Of a stretch of 12,952 nucleotides of DNA, positions 12,951-12,952 are shown piece after piece. Both the position numbers and the translations under genes were made by a program. Position 1 is the stretch's first letter, and the number at the start of each line of letters is the position of its first letter. The notes below the pieces were generated by a model. That model did not search any database, was not told the DNA's origin, and was given only the letters and a program-made list of their open reading frames with translations. Origin of the DNA: Treponema sp. (GTDB lineage: Bacteria; Spirochaetota; Spirochaetia; Treponematales; Treponemataceae); the NCBI GenBank assembly GCA_016297405.1, contig JAEDGP010000054.1, forward strand, positions 1 to 12,952, given 5' to 3'.

Positions 12951-12952
12951 GA

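Overview
The window looks like a chromosomal piece of a low-GC (about 40% by eye) host-associated spirochaete, most likely a gut or rumen Treponema. Three things suggest this: a spirochaete-style lipobox (LFSC) on a large lipoprotein, a PilZ protein with a receiver-like N-terminus, and an nfnAB pair together with Tex and a divergent SDF-family symporter. No gene alone proves the genus. All protein genes read leftward on the minus strand. The only plus-strand signals are a tRNA-Met-like remnant with its terminator (right end) and a terminator at the left end. Position 1 lies inside a dispersed repeat, so the left edge may be a contig break.

Layout, left to right. 1-99: partial copy of a palindromic repeat and a plus-strand terminator. 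97-2451: nfnB and nfnA, the electron-bifurcating NADH-dependent ferredoxin:NADP+ oxidoreductase, preceded by a good promoter and a roughly 95-nt leader that ends in an intrinsic terminator just before the nfnA ribosome-binding site, so attenuation is likely. 2610-6529: a translationally coupled pair, a very large lipoprotein followed by a predicted outer-membrane beta-barrel, neither of which I can assign to a named family. 6530-6936: a full 85-bp MITE-like element and a modular hairpin repeat. 6937-9348: tex. 9349-9632: tex promoter and a second copy of the modular hairpin repeat. 9633-10115: small four-helix membrane protein. 10242-11123: PilZ-domain protein. 11206-12435: SDF-family (dicarboxylate/amino acid:cation) symporter with altered binding motifs. 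12436-12952: inverted repeat, a candidate 56-residue small protein whose N-terminal half is encoded antisense to a degenerate tRNA-Met, a plus-strand terminator, and the C-terminal end of another gene.

Functionally, NfnAB balances NADH, NADPH and ferredoxin in a fermentative anaerobe. The lipoprotein/barrel pair is envelope-related and the PilZ protein suggests c-di-GMP-linked control. Most other neighbours look independently transcribed, each with its own promoter.

The most interesting points are the nfn leader attenuator, the tRNA-antisense small ORF, the two modular hairpin repeats bracketing tex, and two genes (tex and the symporter) whose best promoters end only 9 nt before the start codon with no ribosome-binding site, implying leaderless mRNAs.
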